A stretch of DNA of 64,000 nt from Bifidobacterium pseudolongum subsp. globosum. GTDB lineage: Bacteria; Actinomycetota; Actinomycetes; Actinomycetales; Bifidobacteriaceae. The notes beneath the pieces are model-generated. The model was not told the DNA's origin. It worked only from the letters and a program-made list of their open reading frames with translations, and made no database searches. A program made the position numbers and the translations under genes. Shown here piece after piece: positions 27,700 through 37,088 of the stretch (position 1 is its first letter; every line of letters begins with the position of its first letter). The stretch lies in contig NZ_RYUH01000009.1 in NCBI RefSeq assembly GCF_004155535.1, forward strand, positions 274,330 through 338,329, in the 5' to 3' direction.

Positions 27700-29211
27700 A
27701 TGACCGAGGGCACCACGCACGAAGGGGAGCATCTGGCATTGTGGGGCGGGCGGTTCTCGTCCGGCCCGTCGCCCGAGCTCGCCGCGCTGAGCAAATCCAC
27801 GCAGTTCGACTGGCGTCTGGCCGACGACGACATCGCGGGTTCGCGCGCACACGCCCGTGCCTTGGCCCGCGCGGGACTGCTCACCTCCGACGAGCTGCAG
27901 CGCATGGAAGCGGCGCTCAACGAGCTGCAATACCGCGTGGACACCGGCGCGTTCGCACCGGTCGAGGACGACGAGGACGAAGCGACCGCGCTCGAACGCG
28001 GCCTGCTGGAGATCGCCGGCGACGAGCTGGGCGGCAAACTGCGCGCCGGCCGTTCGCGCAACGACCAGATCGCCGCGCTGATCCGCATGTGGCTGCGCCG
28101 CCAGTCGCGCGTCATCGCCAACCAACTGCTCGACCTGTGCATGGCGCTCATCGACCAGTCCCTCAAAGCCGGCCGCACCGTGATGCCCGGCCGCACCCAC
28201 ATGCAGCACGCCCAGCCTGTGCTGCTCGCGCACCAGCTCATGGCGCACGTGTGGCCGCTGCTGCGCGACGTGGACCGCCTGCGCGACTGGGACCGGCGCA
28301 TTGATGCGAGTCCCTACGGCTCCGGTGCGCTCGCCGGCAACACGCTCGGCCTCGAACCGGTGGCCGTGGCACGCGAACTGGGGTTCACGACCGTCACCGA
28401 AAACTCCATCGACGGCACCGCAAGCCGCGACCTCGTGGCGGAGTTCTCGTTCGTCGCGGCTATGGCCGGCGTCGACATCAGCCGCCTGTCCGAGGAGATC
28501 ATCATCTGGAACACGCAGGAGTTCGCCTTCGTGCGGCTCGACGACGCGTACTCGACCGGCTCCTCGATCATGCCGCAGAAGAAGAACCCCGACATCGCCG
28601 AACTCGCGCGCGGCAAGGCCGGACGCCTCATCGGCGACCTGACCGGCCTGCTCGCCACGCTCAAAGGCCTGCCCACCGCGTACGCGCGCGATCTGCAGGA
28701 AGACAAAGAGGCCGTGTTCGACCAGGTCGACACACTCGAAGTGCTGCTGCCCGCGTTCACCGGCATGGTGGCCACGATGACCTTCGACGCCGCCCGCCTG
28801 GAGGCCGAAGCGCCGACCGGTTTCGCGCTCGCCACCGACATCGCCGAGTGGCTCGTCAAGCAGGGCGTGCCGTTCCGCCACGCCCATGAGCTTTCCGGCG
28901 CATGCGTCAAGATCGCCGAAGGCCGCGGCGAAGAGCTGTGGGACCTGACCGACGACGATTTCATCGAGGTGTTCCGCGAATTCCTGCCCGCCGAACAGGC
29001 CGTGGGCGTGCGCGAAGTGCTTTCCACCGAAGGCTCGGTCGCCGCGCGCGCCGGCAAGGGCGGCACCGCGCCGACCCGTGTGCGCGAGCAGATCGTCTCC
29101 GCCAAATCCGCTGTCGAACAGCTGCGCACGTATTTCCACGCGAGCAGCGACGGCACAGCGTATGTCTCGCCCGAGGCAATCGTCAAACTGCACGACGCCG
29201 ACCAGGCGTGA
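27700..29211 (+). CDS. argH: Argininosuccinate lyase
   Basis: ArgH splits argininosuccinate into arginine and fumarate, the last step of the pathway. The 503-residue protein belongs to the fumarase/aspartase superfamily. The flexible signature loop [12 protein letters not shown] is near residue 287, and [14 protein letters not shown] contains the conserved His. The N-terminal [13 protein letters not shown] segment is typical. Length is slightly over the usual 460-470 residues, owing to acidic insertions such as [15 protein letters not shown]. The ATG at 27700 has AGAGAGGAAA upstream. Confidence 0.96.
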   Translation: MTEGTTHEGEHLALWGGRFSSGPSPELAALSKSTQFDWRLADDDIAGSRAHARALARAGLLTSDELQRMEAALNELQYRVDTGAFAPVEDDEDEATALERGLLEIAGDELGGKLRAGRSRNDQIAALIRMWLRRQSRVIANQLLDLCMALIDQSLKAGRTVMPGRTHMQHAQPVLLAHQLMAHVWPLLRDVDRLRDWDRRIDASPYGSGALAGNTLGLEPVAVARELGFTTVTENSIDGTASRDLVAEFSFVAAMAGVDISRLSEEIIIWNTQEFAFVRLDDAYSTGSSIMPQKKNPDIAELARGKAGRLIGDLTGLLATLKGLPTAYARDLQEDKEAVFDQVDTLEVLLPAFTGMVATMTFDAARLEAEAPTGFALATDIAEWLVKQGVPFRHAHELSGACVKIAEGRGEELWDLTDDDFIEVFREFLPAEQAVGVREVLSTEGSVAARAGKGGTAPTRVREQIVSAKSAVEQLRTYFHASSDGTAYVSPEAIVKLHDADQA

Positions 29212-29286
29212 CGCGTCCGGTGTGGCGGCAGCCGCGCATACCGCCGCCACACCGGCTGCAATCCGTGTGCGCAGGCAGGGGGAGTT

Positions 29287-29781
29287 GTGCTCAGCAGACG
29301 CGCGATCGACCGCATCGTGCGCCATTACGGCGCCGACATCCTGACGCATGAGCATATGGAGGTGGAGCGCCGCGCGTACCAGCACGGCAACGTGACGACC
29401 TACGAGCATTCGGTGCGCGTCGCGCGTCTGGCTGTGTGGCTCGCCGACCGCCTGCGCCTGTGGCGGCGCGTGGACCTGCGCTCACTGGTGCGCGCCGCCC
29501 TGCTCCACGACTATTTCCTGTACGATTGGCATGAGCACGACGACGGCACACACCGCTGGCATGGGTTCAGGCACCCGGCCACGGCCGAACGCAATGCGCG
29601 CACCGATTTCGCCATCGACGACGTGGTGGCCAACAGCATCCGCACACACATGTTCCCGCTCACGCCGGTTCCACCGCGCCATGTGGAAGGCTGGCTCGTC
29701 TCCGCCGCCGACAAAATCAGCGCGACCGCCGAGACGTTCTCGCCCGACCGCTTCGCAAAACCCCGCGGCAAAGGCCGGTGA
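29287..29781 (+). CDS. HD-domain metal-dependent phosphohydrolase family protein
   Basis: This 164-residue protein shows the HD signature: an early His in YEHSVRVARLAVWLA, the His-Asp pair in AALLHDYFLYDW near residue 72, and a late Asp in VSAADKISATAET. These residues normally bind a divalent metal to hydrolyse phosphomonoesters or cyclic nucleotides. The compact form resembles the YfbR/HDIG-like proteins found in many bacteria, and the substrate is unknown. The GTG start at 29287 follows GGGGGAG. It lies alone between argH and tyrS. Confidence 0.8.
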   Translation: MLSRRAIDRIVRHYGADILTHEHMEVERRAYQHGNVTTYEHSVRVARLAVWLADRLRLWRRVDLRSLVRAALLHDYFLYDWHEHDDGTHRWHGFRHPATAERNARTDFAIDDVVANSIRTHMFPLTPVPPRHVEGWLVSAADKISATAETFSPDRFAKPRGKGR

Positions 29782-29875
29782 GTGTCTGCGAGCCGTGCGA
29801 CACTGGGAACCGGCCGGGGCCGTGCTATGCACGCGCCCCGCGTAGACATACGTCAGATTCAGGAGAACATTAGGC

Positions 29876-31198
29876 ATGGCTCACGTCATCGATTACAAGG
29901 AAGCCGGATTCGATTCGGTACTGGATGAATTGGAATGGCGCGGGTTGATTTCCCAGTCGACCGACCGGGAACGACTCGCAGAGACGCTCGATGGAGATCC
30001 GATCACCTATTACTGCGGGTTCGACCCCACCGCGCCGTCACTGCACATCGGCAACCTCGTGCAGCTCATCATCATGCGCCACCTGCAGGCGGCCGGGCAC
30101 CACCCGATCGCGCTCGTGGGCGGCGCCACCGGCCTGATCGGCGACCCGCGCCAGTCAGGTGAGCGCGTGCTCAACTCCAAGGACATCGTGGCCGGCTGGT
30201 GCGACCGCCTGCGCGCGCAGATCGGCGAAGTGCTCGTGCAGGACGGCGCCAACCCGGTGCGCTTTGTCTCAAACTACGACTGGACGGCGTCGATGAACGT
30301 CATCGACTTCCTGCGCGACGTGGGCAAGAACTTCCGTCTGGGCACGATGCTCTCCAAGGACATCGTGGCACGCCGCCTCAATTCGGAGGAAGGCATCTCA
30401 TTCACCGAGTTCAGCTACCAGGTGCTCCAAGGCAACGACTACCTGCACCTGTACGACAATTTCGACTGCGAGCTCGAGCTCGGCGGATCCGACCAGTGGG
30501 GCAACCTCACGTCGGGCCTCGACCTGATCCACAAGGTGCGTGGTGTCAATGTGAACGTCATGGCCAGTCCGATCATCACCGACGCCAATGGCAAGAAATT
30601 CGGCAAGTCCGAAGGCAACGCCGTGTGGCTCGACCCCACGATGCTCAGCCCGTACCGGTTCTACCAGTTCTGGATCAACCGCCCGGACGCTGAGATGGAA
30701 AGCCTGCTCAAGGCCTTCACGTTCCTGCCGAAGCAGGAGATCGAACGCCTCATGGAGAGCACCGCCACGAACCCGGGCGCCCGCGAGGCCCAGCGTGTGC
30801 TCGCATGGGAGGTCACGAGCCTCGTGCACGGCGAGGACGCCACACGGCAGGCCATCGAGGCGTCCGCGGCGCTTTTCGGACGTGGCGGCGACCTGGCGGC
30901 CATCGGAGTGGACACGCTTGAAGCGGCACTCGACGGCCTCAAGGTCGAGAACGAAGATGGAGCCAAGGTCTTCGCCACGGCCACGGCCGGCGAGCGTGTG
31001 AGCGAGGCCGGCGTGCGTGCCGGGTTGTTCAAGTCGATCTCCGAAGCACGCAAGACAATCGCCTCGGGCGGCGTATACCTCAACAATGCGCGCGTGGAGG
31101 ACCAGGAGCGCCTGCTGGGCGCCGACGACTTCCTGCAGGGGCGGTTCGCGCTCATCCGCCGCGGCAAGAAGGCGCTCGGCGTGGTGGAGCTCGGCTGA
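29876..31198 (+). CDS. tyrS: Tyrosine-tRNA ligase
   Basis: This class I synthetase attaches tyrosine to tRNA-Tyr. The 440-residue product has the HIGH-like motif as [10 protein letters not shown] near residue 56 and the KMSKS-like motif as [12 protein letters not shown] near residue 240. [13 protein letters not shown] and GGSDQWGN are the tyrosine-binding parts. The C-terminal S4 RNA-binding domain is seen around [21 protein letters not shown]. Length matches the bacterial TyrS type. CAGGAGAACA lies before the ATG. Confidence 0.96.
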   Translation: MAHVIDYKEAGFDSVLDELEWRGLISQSTDRERLAETLDGDPITYYCGFDPTAPSLHIGNLVQLIIMRHLQAAGHHPIALVGGATGLIGDPRQSGERVLNSKDIVAGWCDRLRAQIGEVLVQDGANPVRFVSNYDWTASMNVIDFLRDVGKNFRLGTMLSKDIVARRLNSEEGISFTEFSYQVLQGNDYLHLYDNFDCELELGGSDQWGNLTSGLDLIHKVRGVNVNVMASPIITDANGKKFGKSEGNAVWLDPTMLSPYRFYQFWINRPDAEMESLLKAFTFLPKQEIERLMESTATNPGAREAQRVLAWEVTSLVHGEDATRQAIEASAALFGRGGDLAAIGVDTLEAALDGLKVENEDGAKVFATATAGERVSEAGVRAGLFKSISEARKTIASGGVYLNNARVEDQERLLGADDFLQGRFALIRRGKKALGVVELG

Positions 31199-31270
31199 GT
31201 TTACGCTATCGCCCCAATGCGCCGCGTCGACGCTGGCGAGCGATTACACTGAAGACACAAGAACGGATGA

Positions 31271-31289
31271 GGCGGGCGCACGGCCCGCC
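31271..31289 (+). terminator. Short GC hairpin between tyrS and the TPR gene
   Basis: GGCGGGC (31271-31277) pairs with GCCCGCC (31283-31289) around a 5-nt loop. No T-run follows, so it may be a weak terminator for tyrS or a leader hairpin of the next gene, whose ATG is 23 bp away. Confidence 0.4.
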
Positions 31290-31311
31290 TCTCGAATGCA
31301 AAGGGCATAGA

Positions 31312-32916
31312 ATGGCAGACGAACGCGGATCCCAGCATCAATCACACGGGTCGAACCGCCGGTACGGGTCGAACAATTCCGGCAAGCGCAAGGGCTACGG
31401 CCAGCGCAAGGGCCAAGGCGGCGGATCGTTCCACCGCGGCGGCTCCCAGCACCGCAACCGCGACTTCCACCGTGACGGCGAACGCGGTGAGTTCCGCCAG
31501 GACGGCGAACGCCGCCAGCGTTTCCACCGCGACGGCGAGTCGGGCGGTTCGCGCGGCTACCGTTCGGGCGACCGCAGGGACCGCAACAACCACGGCAACG
31601 GCCAGCGCCGTGATTTCCATCGTGGCGACCGCAGGGATTTCCGCCGTGACGACCGCCGTGACGGTGAGCGCCGTGACTTCCACCACGACGGCGACCGCAG
31701 GGATTTCCGCCGTGATGACCGCCGTGATGGCGACCGCAGGGACTTCCGTCGCGATGACCGCCGCAACAACCATCATGACGACCGTCGTGGGGACCGCAGG
31801 GATTTCCGCCGTGACGACCGTCGTGGGGACCGCTTCAACCACCATGACGACAAGCGCCGTGAATACATGTCGAAGTCGCGCAAGAACTCCGATGGCACGG
31901 TCAGCTTCCCCTCGCAGAACCCTTACACCGACCGTCGTCCGGGGGAGCCGGTCATGCCCAAGGGGCTGGAATGGAACATGCTGAGCAAGGACGAGCGCGA
32001 ACGTCTGCGCGGCCTGTCGAAGGAGCATGCCGAGAACATCGGCCTGCACATCCTGGCCGCGTACACGCTTGAGGCCGACGACCCGAAGGCGGCGCTCGAG
32101 CACGCCAAGTGGGTGGCCAAGCAGGCGTCGCGCATCGATTTCGCCCGCGAGACGCTCGCGATGGTGGCCTACCGCAACGGCGACTACAAGCTCGCGTTGC
32201 GCGAGTTCCGCACGGCGTTCCGCATGAACGGCTACTTGGATTACCTGCCGTTCATGGCGGATTGCGAGCGTGGGCTCGAACAGCCCAAGAAGGCGATCGA
32301 CATCGCGCTGTCCGACGACGCCAAGCACCTGACCGGCGAACCGAAGGCCGAGATGTTCCTCGTGTACGCCGGCGCGCTCGCCGATCTGGGCATGTGGGAC
32401 CAGGCGATCGAGGTCGTGTCGAAGCTGGTGCACGCCAAGGGTCTGGCGGGGGAGTACCGCATGCGCGCCGCACAGGCCGAACAATACTTCCTCGAGCAGT
32501 CCGGCCGCTCCGACGAGGCTGTGGCGATGGATGAGCTCATCGACGACCTGGAGGCGAAGTACGCCGACGTCGAAGAGGATGAGACGAGCGACGACTTCGT
32601 GGTCGACTACGACGTGGAGGACCTGCCCGAAGACCTGCAAGCCAAGCTCGGCGTGACCGAGGACGACGCGCAGTACGCGCCGTTCGACGACGAGGATGGT
32701 GTGAACATGGACGACGAGACGCGCCTGCCGGAAGAGGAGCAGCGCGAAGGCGCCGCGATGGACATTGAACCCGCCGAGATGGAGGAACGCAACGAACGCC
32801 GTGACGAGGAAGGCGTGATGGCCGACCCCGACCTGACCGACGTCGCTGAGGACTTCAACGAGGAGGACGCCCAGATCGGCGATGACGAAGAGCAGATCGA
32901 CAGCGAAACGGAGTGA
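31312..32916 (+). CDS. TPR-containing protein with Arg/Asp-rich repeats and acidic tail
   Basis: This 534-residue protein has three contrasting parts. Residues 1-185 are low complexity, rich in Arg, Asp, Gly, His and Asn, with the motif DRRDFRRDD repeated four times. Residues about 205-400 are helical and look like tetratricopeptide repeats, with paired small/aromatic positions in segments such as AAYTLEADDPKAALEHAKW and MVAYRNGDYKLALREF. Residues about 400-534 are strongly acidic (Glu/Asp blocks). Such charge segregation suggests binding to RNA or ribosomal particles through the basic arm. It precedes a HAD phosphatase and TlyA, an rRNA methylase, on the same strand. No specific function is established by sequence. 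Confidence 0.75.
   Translation: MADERGSQHQSHGSNRRYGSNNSGKRKGYGQRKGQGGGSFHRGGSQHRNRDFHRDGERGEFRQDGERRQRFHRDGESGGSRGYRSGDRRDRNNHGNGQRRDFHRGDRRDFRRDDRRDGERRDFHHDGDRRDFRRDDRRDGDRRDFRRDDRRNNHHDDRRGDRRDFRRDDRRGDRFNHHDDKRREYMSKSRKNSDGTVSFPSQNPYTDRRPGEPVMPKGLEWNMLSKDERERLRGLSKEHAENIGLHILAAYTLEADDPKAALEHAKWVAKQASRIDFARETLAMVAYRNGDYKLALREFRTAFRMNGYLDYLPFMADCERGLEQPKKAIDIALSDDAKHLTGEPKAEMFLVYAGALADLGMWDQAIEVVSKLVHAKGLAGEYRMRAAQAEQYFLEQSGRSDEAVAMDELIDDLEAKYADVEEDETSDDFVVDYDVEDLPEDLQAKLGVTEDDAQYAPFDDEDGVNMDDETRLPEEEQREGAAMDIEPAEMEERNERRDEEGVMADPDLTDVAEDFNEEDAQIGDDEEQIDSETE
31627..31830 (+). repeat. Internal DNA repeats encoding Arg/Asp-rich motif
   Basis: GACCGCAGGGATTTCCGCCG or a one- to three-base variant starts at 31627, 31693, 31732 and 31792 (spacings 66, 39 and 60 bp, all multiples of three). 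The repeats keep the frame and encode DRRDFRRDD-type units. Slippage could change copy number between strains. Confidence 0.8.
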
Positions 32917-32922
32917 CCCCAC

Positions 32923-33954
32923 GTGCTGAAAGCCACCACGACCGCGCTCAGTGAGACCTACCGTCTGGCGCTGCTGGACCTTGACGGCGTCGTCTATTAC
33001 GGCAAGCAGCCGGTGCCGCACGCCAGTGCGAGCATCACCGAAGCCCAGCGGCTCGGCATGACAATCGAGTACACCACGAACAACTCCTCGCGCATGCAGG
33101 GCGTGGTGGCCGGTCAACTCCATGGGTTCGGGCTGGATGTGCAGCCGTGGCAGGTGATCACCTCGTCGGTCGTCGCCGCGCGCATGGTGGCGCGCCATGT
33201 GCCCGCGGGGGCACGCGTACTCGTGGTGGGCGCCGACCATCTGCGTGACGAAGTGGCCAAGCAGGGCCTCGTCATCGTCGACAATGCCAAGGACGACCCC
33301 GCTGCGGTCATCCAAGGCTGGTACCCGCAGATGACATGGCAGCAGATGGCCGAAGCCGCGTATGCGGTCGAGGCGGGCGCCCAGTATTTCGTGACGAATC
33401 GTGACCTCACGATTCCCCGTGAACAGGGCATTGCACCGGGCTGCGGCTCGATGATCCAGGCCGTCGTCAACGCCACCGGCGTCGAACCGTTGGCCTCGGC
33501 GGGCAAACCCGAGTCGGCGATGTACGACGAGGCGCGCATGCTCGCCGCCCATGATGGTGAGACGATGGTGTCGGTCGCGCAGAGCTTGGCCATCGGCGAC
33601 CGCTTGGACACCGACATCGAGGCCGGCAACCGCGGCGGTTATGATTCGTTGCTCGTGCTCACCGGCGTGACCGACGAACGGCTGCTCATGTGTGCCCCGG
33701 CCGCATTGCGCCCCACGTACATCGCCCGTGACCTGCGCGGACTGAATGTGCCCCACCCGGGCGTCGAACGGCTCGCGGACGGCGACTGGCGTTGTGGCGG
33801 CATGACCGCCACATGGCGCGACGGCGCCGTCGCCGTCAGCGACACGACGAGCATCGACGCGTTGCGCGCCGCATGCGCCCTGATCTGGGACCGCATGGAC
33901 AACGGCGTCGACGTCGAGGGCGCCTCCCTGCCGCAGTTCCATCTCGACGACTGA
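32923..33954 (+). CDS. HAD-IIA (NagD-like) phosphatase
   Basis: This 343-residue haloacid-dehalogenase phosphatase of the class with a C2 cap has motif I ALLDLDGVVYYGK, motif II TNNSSRM, the Lys of motif III in SAGKPESAMYDEA and motif IV AIGDRLDTDIEAG. Phosphoglycolate or related sugar/nucleotide phosphates are typical substrates of this group. The GTG start at 32923 lies 6 bp after the TPR gene stop. TlyA follows 9 bp after its end, so the three are probably co-transcribed. Confidence 0.88.
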   Translation: MLKATTTALSETYRLALLDLDGVVYYGKQPVPHASASITEAQRLGMTIEYTTNNSSRMQGVVAGQLHGFGLDVQPWQVITSSVVAARMVARHVPAGARVLVVGADHLRDEVAKQGLVIVDNAKDDPAAVIQGWYPQMTWQQMAEAAYAVEAGAQYFVTNRDLTIPREQGIAPGCGSMIQAVVNATGVEPLASAGKPESAMYDEARMLAAHDGETMVSVAQSLAIGDRLDTDIEAGNRGGYDSLLVLTGVTDERLLMCAPAALRPTYIARDLRGLNVPHPGVERLADGDWRCGGMTATWRDGAVAVSDTTSIDALRAACALIWDRMDNGVDVEGASLPQFHLDD

Positions 33955-33963
33955 CCGGCGGGC

Positions 33964-34713
33964 ATGGCGGGGATGGAACGGCTTGACGCATACATGGCAC
34001 GGTGTGCGCTGGCGCCGTCGCGCGCCAAGGCGCAACGCCTCATCCGAGACGGCTCCGTGTTCGTTGACGGCGTGTGCGTGCGCAAGCCGTCGGCACCTGT
34101 GCCCGGCGGAGCGCATGTCGATGTACGCGGCGCCGACGATTACGTCTCCCGTGGAGCCTACAAACTGCTCGGCGCGTTCAGTGCGTTCGCATCCCACGGT
34201 CTACAGCCGCCCGAGGGCCTCGATTGCCTCGACATCGGCGCGTCCACCGGCGGGTTCTGCGACGTGCTGCTGCGCGGCGGCGCCCGGCGCGTCATCGCGC
34301 TCGACGTGGGCCATGGGCAGCTCGATGCGCGCATCGCCGCCGACCCGCGCATCACGGAGATGAGCGGCGTCAATATCCGCGACGTCGAACCGGAGGACCT
34401 GCCGTTCGCGCCGCAGATGGTCGTGTCGGACGTCTCGTTCATCTCACTGACGTATGTGCTGCCGGTCGTCGCGCGCATCACCGCACCAGGCGCGGCGGTG
34501 GTCATGCTGGTCAAACCGCAGTTCGAAGTCGGCAGGCAGGGGCTCGGCAAACACGGCATCGTCACCGACCCGCAGCTGCGCACACGCGCGTTGGGCGGTG
34601 TGGTGCACTGCGCGCGCGAATGCGGGCTGGATGTTGTGGCGACCGCCGTCTCGCCGATCGAAGGCACACACGGCAACGTCGAATACCTCATGTACGCGCG
34701 TGCCCGCTCCTGA
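33964..34713 (+). CDS. tlyA: TlyA family rRNA 2'-O-methyltransferase
   Basis: TlyA methylates cytidine riboses in 16S and/or 23S rRNA, and its loss confers capreomycin resistance in mycobacteria. The 249-residue protein has an N-terminal S4 RNA-binding domain (about residues 4-60; ALAPSRAKAQRLIRDGSVFVDG is its core). An FtsJ-like SAM fold follows, with LDIGASTGGFCDVLL near residue 90 and the downstream catalytic region VMLVKPQFEVGR. The last segment YLMYARA is typical. The start could be the ATG at 33964 or 33973. Confidence 0.92.
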   Translation: MAGMERLDAYMARCALAPSRAKAQRLIRDGSVFVDGVCVRKPSAPVPGGAHVDVRGADDYVSRGAYKLLGAFSAFASHGLQPPEGLDCLDIGASTGGFCDVLLRGGARRVIALDVGHGQLDARIAADPRITEMSGVNIRDVEPEDLPFAPQMVVSDVSFISLTYVLPVVARITAPGAAVVMLVKPQFEVGRQGLGKHGIVTDPQLRTRALGGVVHCARECGLDVVATAVSPIEGTHGNVEYLMYARARS

Positions 34714-34724
34714 AACCGTCTGCG

Positions 34725-35375
34725 TCAGCCGCGGATGAAGTGGTCGATCTGGTCCTGCTTGCCCATGATGATCAGTTCGTCGTTGCGGTGCAGTTCCAGA
34801 TTGTTCGACGCGTACTGGAACTCATGGCCGGGGGATTTGACGCCGACGATCGTCACACCGTAGCGGTCGTGGATCTTCGCGTCGCCGATCGTATAGCCCA
34901 CGAACTGCGCGGGCGTGTGGATCTTGACGACGTTGTACGCGCCTTCGAGCTCGATGTAGTCGAGGTAGTTGCCCGATACAAGATGCCCCACACGCTTCCC
35001 CGCGTCGGTTTCGGCGTTGATGATGTGGCGTGCGCCGATGCGCTGCAGGATGCGCGCGTGCTCCTTCGACACCGATTTGGCCCAGATGTCGGAGATGCCG
35101 GCGTCGAGCAGGTTGCCCGCGGTGATCACAGACGCCTCGACGCTGTCGCCGATCGCCACGACCGCGGTGTCGAAGTCCGCGGCGTTGAGCTGTTCGAGCG
35201 CCAGCACGTCGGTCATGTCGGCCTGCACAGTGGGGATCTGCGATGACCAGCGGTTCACGAGCTCGGGGTCGCGGTCCACGGCCAGCACGTCCTGGCCCAT
35301 CGCGTCGAGCGTGGTGGCCACCGCGCTGCCAAAACGGCCGAGTCCCACCACGAGTACACTGCGGTTGTCCGCCAT
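34725..35375 (-). CDS. ktrA: Potassium uptake regulatory subunit (KtrA/TrkA)
   Basis: This 216-residue cytoplasmic RCK protein gates the KtrB/TrkH channel by binding NAD(H) or ATP. VLVVGLGRFGSAVATTL is the N-terminal Rossmann motif, with the acidic ribose-binding residue in AVDRDPELV. A TrkA-C domain is seen after residue 135 (IHTPAQFVGYTIGDAKIHDRYGVTIVGVK region). The ATG at 35375 follows AGGAGGTAACC closely. The partner membrane subunit is upstream on the same strand, 78 bp away. The C-terminal stop is 11 bp from the convergent tlyA stop. Confidence 0.92.
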   Translation of the reverse strand: MADNRSVLVVGLGRFGSAVATTLDAMGQDVLAVDRDPELVNRWSSQIPTVQADMTDVLALEQLNAADFDTAVVAIGDSVEASVITAGNLLDAGISDIWAKSVSKEHARILQRIGARHIINAETDAGKRVGHLVSGNYLDYIELEGAYNVVKIHTPAQFVGYTIGDAKIHDRYGVTIVGVKSPGHEFQYASNNLELHRNDELIIMGKQDQIDHFIRG

Positions 35376-35453
35376 GGTTACCTCCTGCAAGTTGTGGGTG
35401 GATGATGATGAAGAACGATCGGTTGGTATTGGTGTGTGGTGTGTGGCCGCTTG

Positions 35454-36917
35454 TCAGCCCACCACGATCTGGTCGGTGGGGTAGCGCACCACGTCAAGCT
35501 GTTTGGGCCGGCTCACCGCGTAGGCGAGCGTCATCGGGCCCAGCCGGCCTACGACCATCGTCACGGCGAGCACGTAGAGCGCCGCATCGCTGCCTTCCTG
35601 TGCCACACCCACCGAATAGCCTCCCAGGCCGAATGCCGAGCATGCGTCGAACAGCGCATGGCTGAACGAGGCGTCGGTGATGAGCATGAGCGACATCGAG
35701 GCCACGAGCACGAGTGCGAAGCATGCGGTGGTGATGCTGACGGCCGTCATGATCACATGCGTGTGGATACGCCGGTGGAACGCGTTCACGTCGTTGTGCC
35801 CGGTGAACGCGGCCTTGCACACCAGCAGGATCACGGCGAAGGTCGTGACGCGGATGCCGCCGGCCGTGGAGGTGCTGCCGCCGCCGATGAACATGACGAA
35901 GCTCATGAACACCTTCGTCGCCTCGCTCACCTGCGGCACCCACGAGAGGTCGAAGCCGCTGCTGCGGGGCATCACCGCGGCCACCATGGCGCGGCGCATG
36001 CGCGTCTCCACATCGGCGTGTTTGAACAGCGCTGGATTGTCCCATTCCACGGCCAGGAACCAGATGAGCGACAGCAGCACGATCGCGAACGTGGTGATGA
36101 GGGTGACCTTGGTGTGCAGGTTCCAGCGTTTGGGCGGCTGATGGCGGCGTGTACAGCGGAAGATGTTGAGGATGACGGGGAAGCCGAGCGTACCGCAGAA
36201 CGCGGAGAGCATGATCGGCATGCCCACGGCCCAGTTGTTCACATACAGCCCCGCGCCGTCGGGGGTGAACCCCGCGTTGTTGTACGCCATGACGGCGAAG
36301 AACAACGATTCCCACAGGGTGTGCCCCACCGATCCCTTGTTCACATGGAGCAGGCCGGGGAACAGTGCGATGAACGTGATGATCTCGATGACGAATGTGG
36401 TGGTGAGCACGACCGTCAGAACGCCTTTGATCTCGCTGAGCTTGTCGGTGCCGAGCTCGGAGGCGGTCAGCAGGCGTTGCATGGCCTTGAGATGGTGGTT
36501 GACGGCGAGCGCGATGAGCGAGGCGAAGGTCATGACGCCCAAGCCGCCCATCTGCACGGAGATGATCAGCACAGCCTGGCCGAACATGGACCAGTGGCTC
36601 GTGGTGTTCACGATGGAGATGCCACATGTCGACAGCGCGCTGACCGCGGTGAAGAACGCAGTGGAGAACGACGTGGACTGGCCCTCCTGTGTGGAGATGG
36701 GCAAGAGCAGCAGCGACGTGGACAGGCACACCAGCACGACGAAGTAGATGATCGTCAGCCGGCCGGGGTGTGAGTTGATCCGGTAGGTCAATGAGCGCCG
36801 GATCGGTCTGCGTTCCTCGGCGGCGGCTTTCTCGAACGTGTCGCCCGAGAACCACCAGGCATAGCCTTGTGAAGCGTCGCTGTTCGACGCAGATTCGTCG
36901 AACAGGAGATTCGCCAT
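35454..36917 (-). CDS. ktrB: Potassium uptake membrane subunit (KtrB/TrkH)
   Basis: This 487-residue ion-conducting subunit of a K+ (or K+/Na+) transporter has about eight to ten hydrophobic helices and four P-loop-like repeats. Selectivity-filter-like turns are visible as ALSTCGISIVNT, YNNAGFTPDG, GGGSTSTAGGIR and SAFGLGGYSVG. A cytoplasmic N-terminal extension of about 45 residues precedes the first helix. It lies upstream of ktrA and divergent from nadK. Osmotic or potassium control is expected but no regulatory site is evident. Confidence 0.92.
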   Translation of the reverse strand: MANLLFDESASNSDASQGYAWWFSGDTFEKAAAEERRPIRRSLTYRINSHPGRLTIIYFVVLVCLSTSLLLLPISTQEGQSTSFSTAFFTAVSALSTCGISIVNTTSHWSMFGQAVLIISVQMGGLGVMTFASLIALAVNHHLKAMQRLLTASELGTDKLSEIKGVLTVVLTTTFVIEIITFIALFPGLLHVNKGSVGHTLWESLFFAVMAYNNAGFTPDGAGLYVNNWAVGMPIMLSAFCGTLGFPVILNIFRCTRRHQPPKRWNLHTKVTLITTFAIVLLSLIWFLAVEWDNPALFKHADVETRMRRAMVAAVMPRSSGFDLSWVPQVSEATKVFMSFVMFIGGGSTSTAGGIRVTTFAVILLVCKAAFTGHNDVNAFHRRIHTHVIMTAVSITTACFALVLVASMSLMLITDASFSHALFDACSAFGLGGYSVGVAQEGSDAALYVLAVTMVVGRLGPMTLAYAVSRPKQLDVVRYPTDQIVVG

Positions 36918-37088
36918 GCTGCCTCCCCGTCAATGCCGTGTACACGATGTGTTCCTACGTAGCCATTGTAGAGCCACGAGCGACTTCACGGCGCCTGTTC
37001 GCGCATCGCTGGGCGATTGGCATGGGATGGCCGATACGAGGCGTCGACTACCATGGTGGCGTACACCCACGCGAGAAACGGAGCGGCC

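Noticed and set aside
31600..31870. Repeated units suggestive of a CRISPR array
   Set aside because: Spacings are irregular (66, 39 and 60 bp), all multiples of three, and the repeats lie in frame inside a gene encoding Arg/Asp repeats. No cas gene is present.
31342..34197. 951-codon antisense frame across the TPR, HAD and tlyA genes
   Set aside because: It spans three well-supported genes and owes its length to GC-rich codons. Its product is low complexity.
35436..36773. 445-codon plus-strand frame opposite ktrB
   Set aside because: The His/Glu/Arg-rich product looks like a mirror of a membrane protein and ktrB has clear filter motifs.
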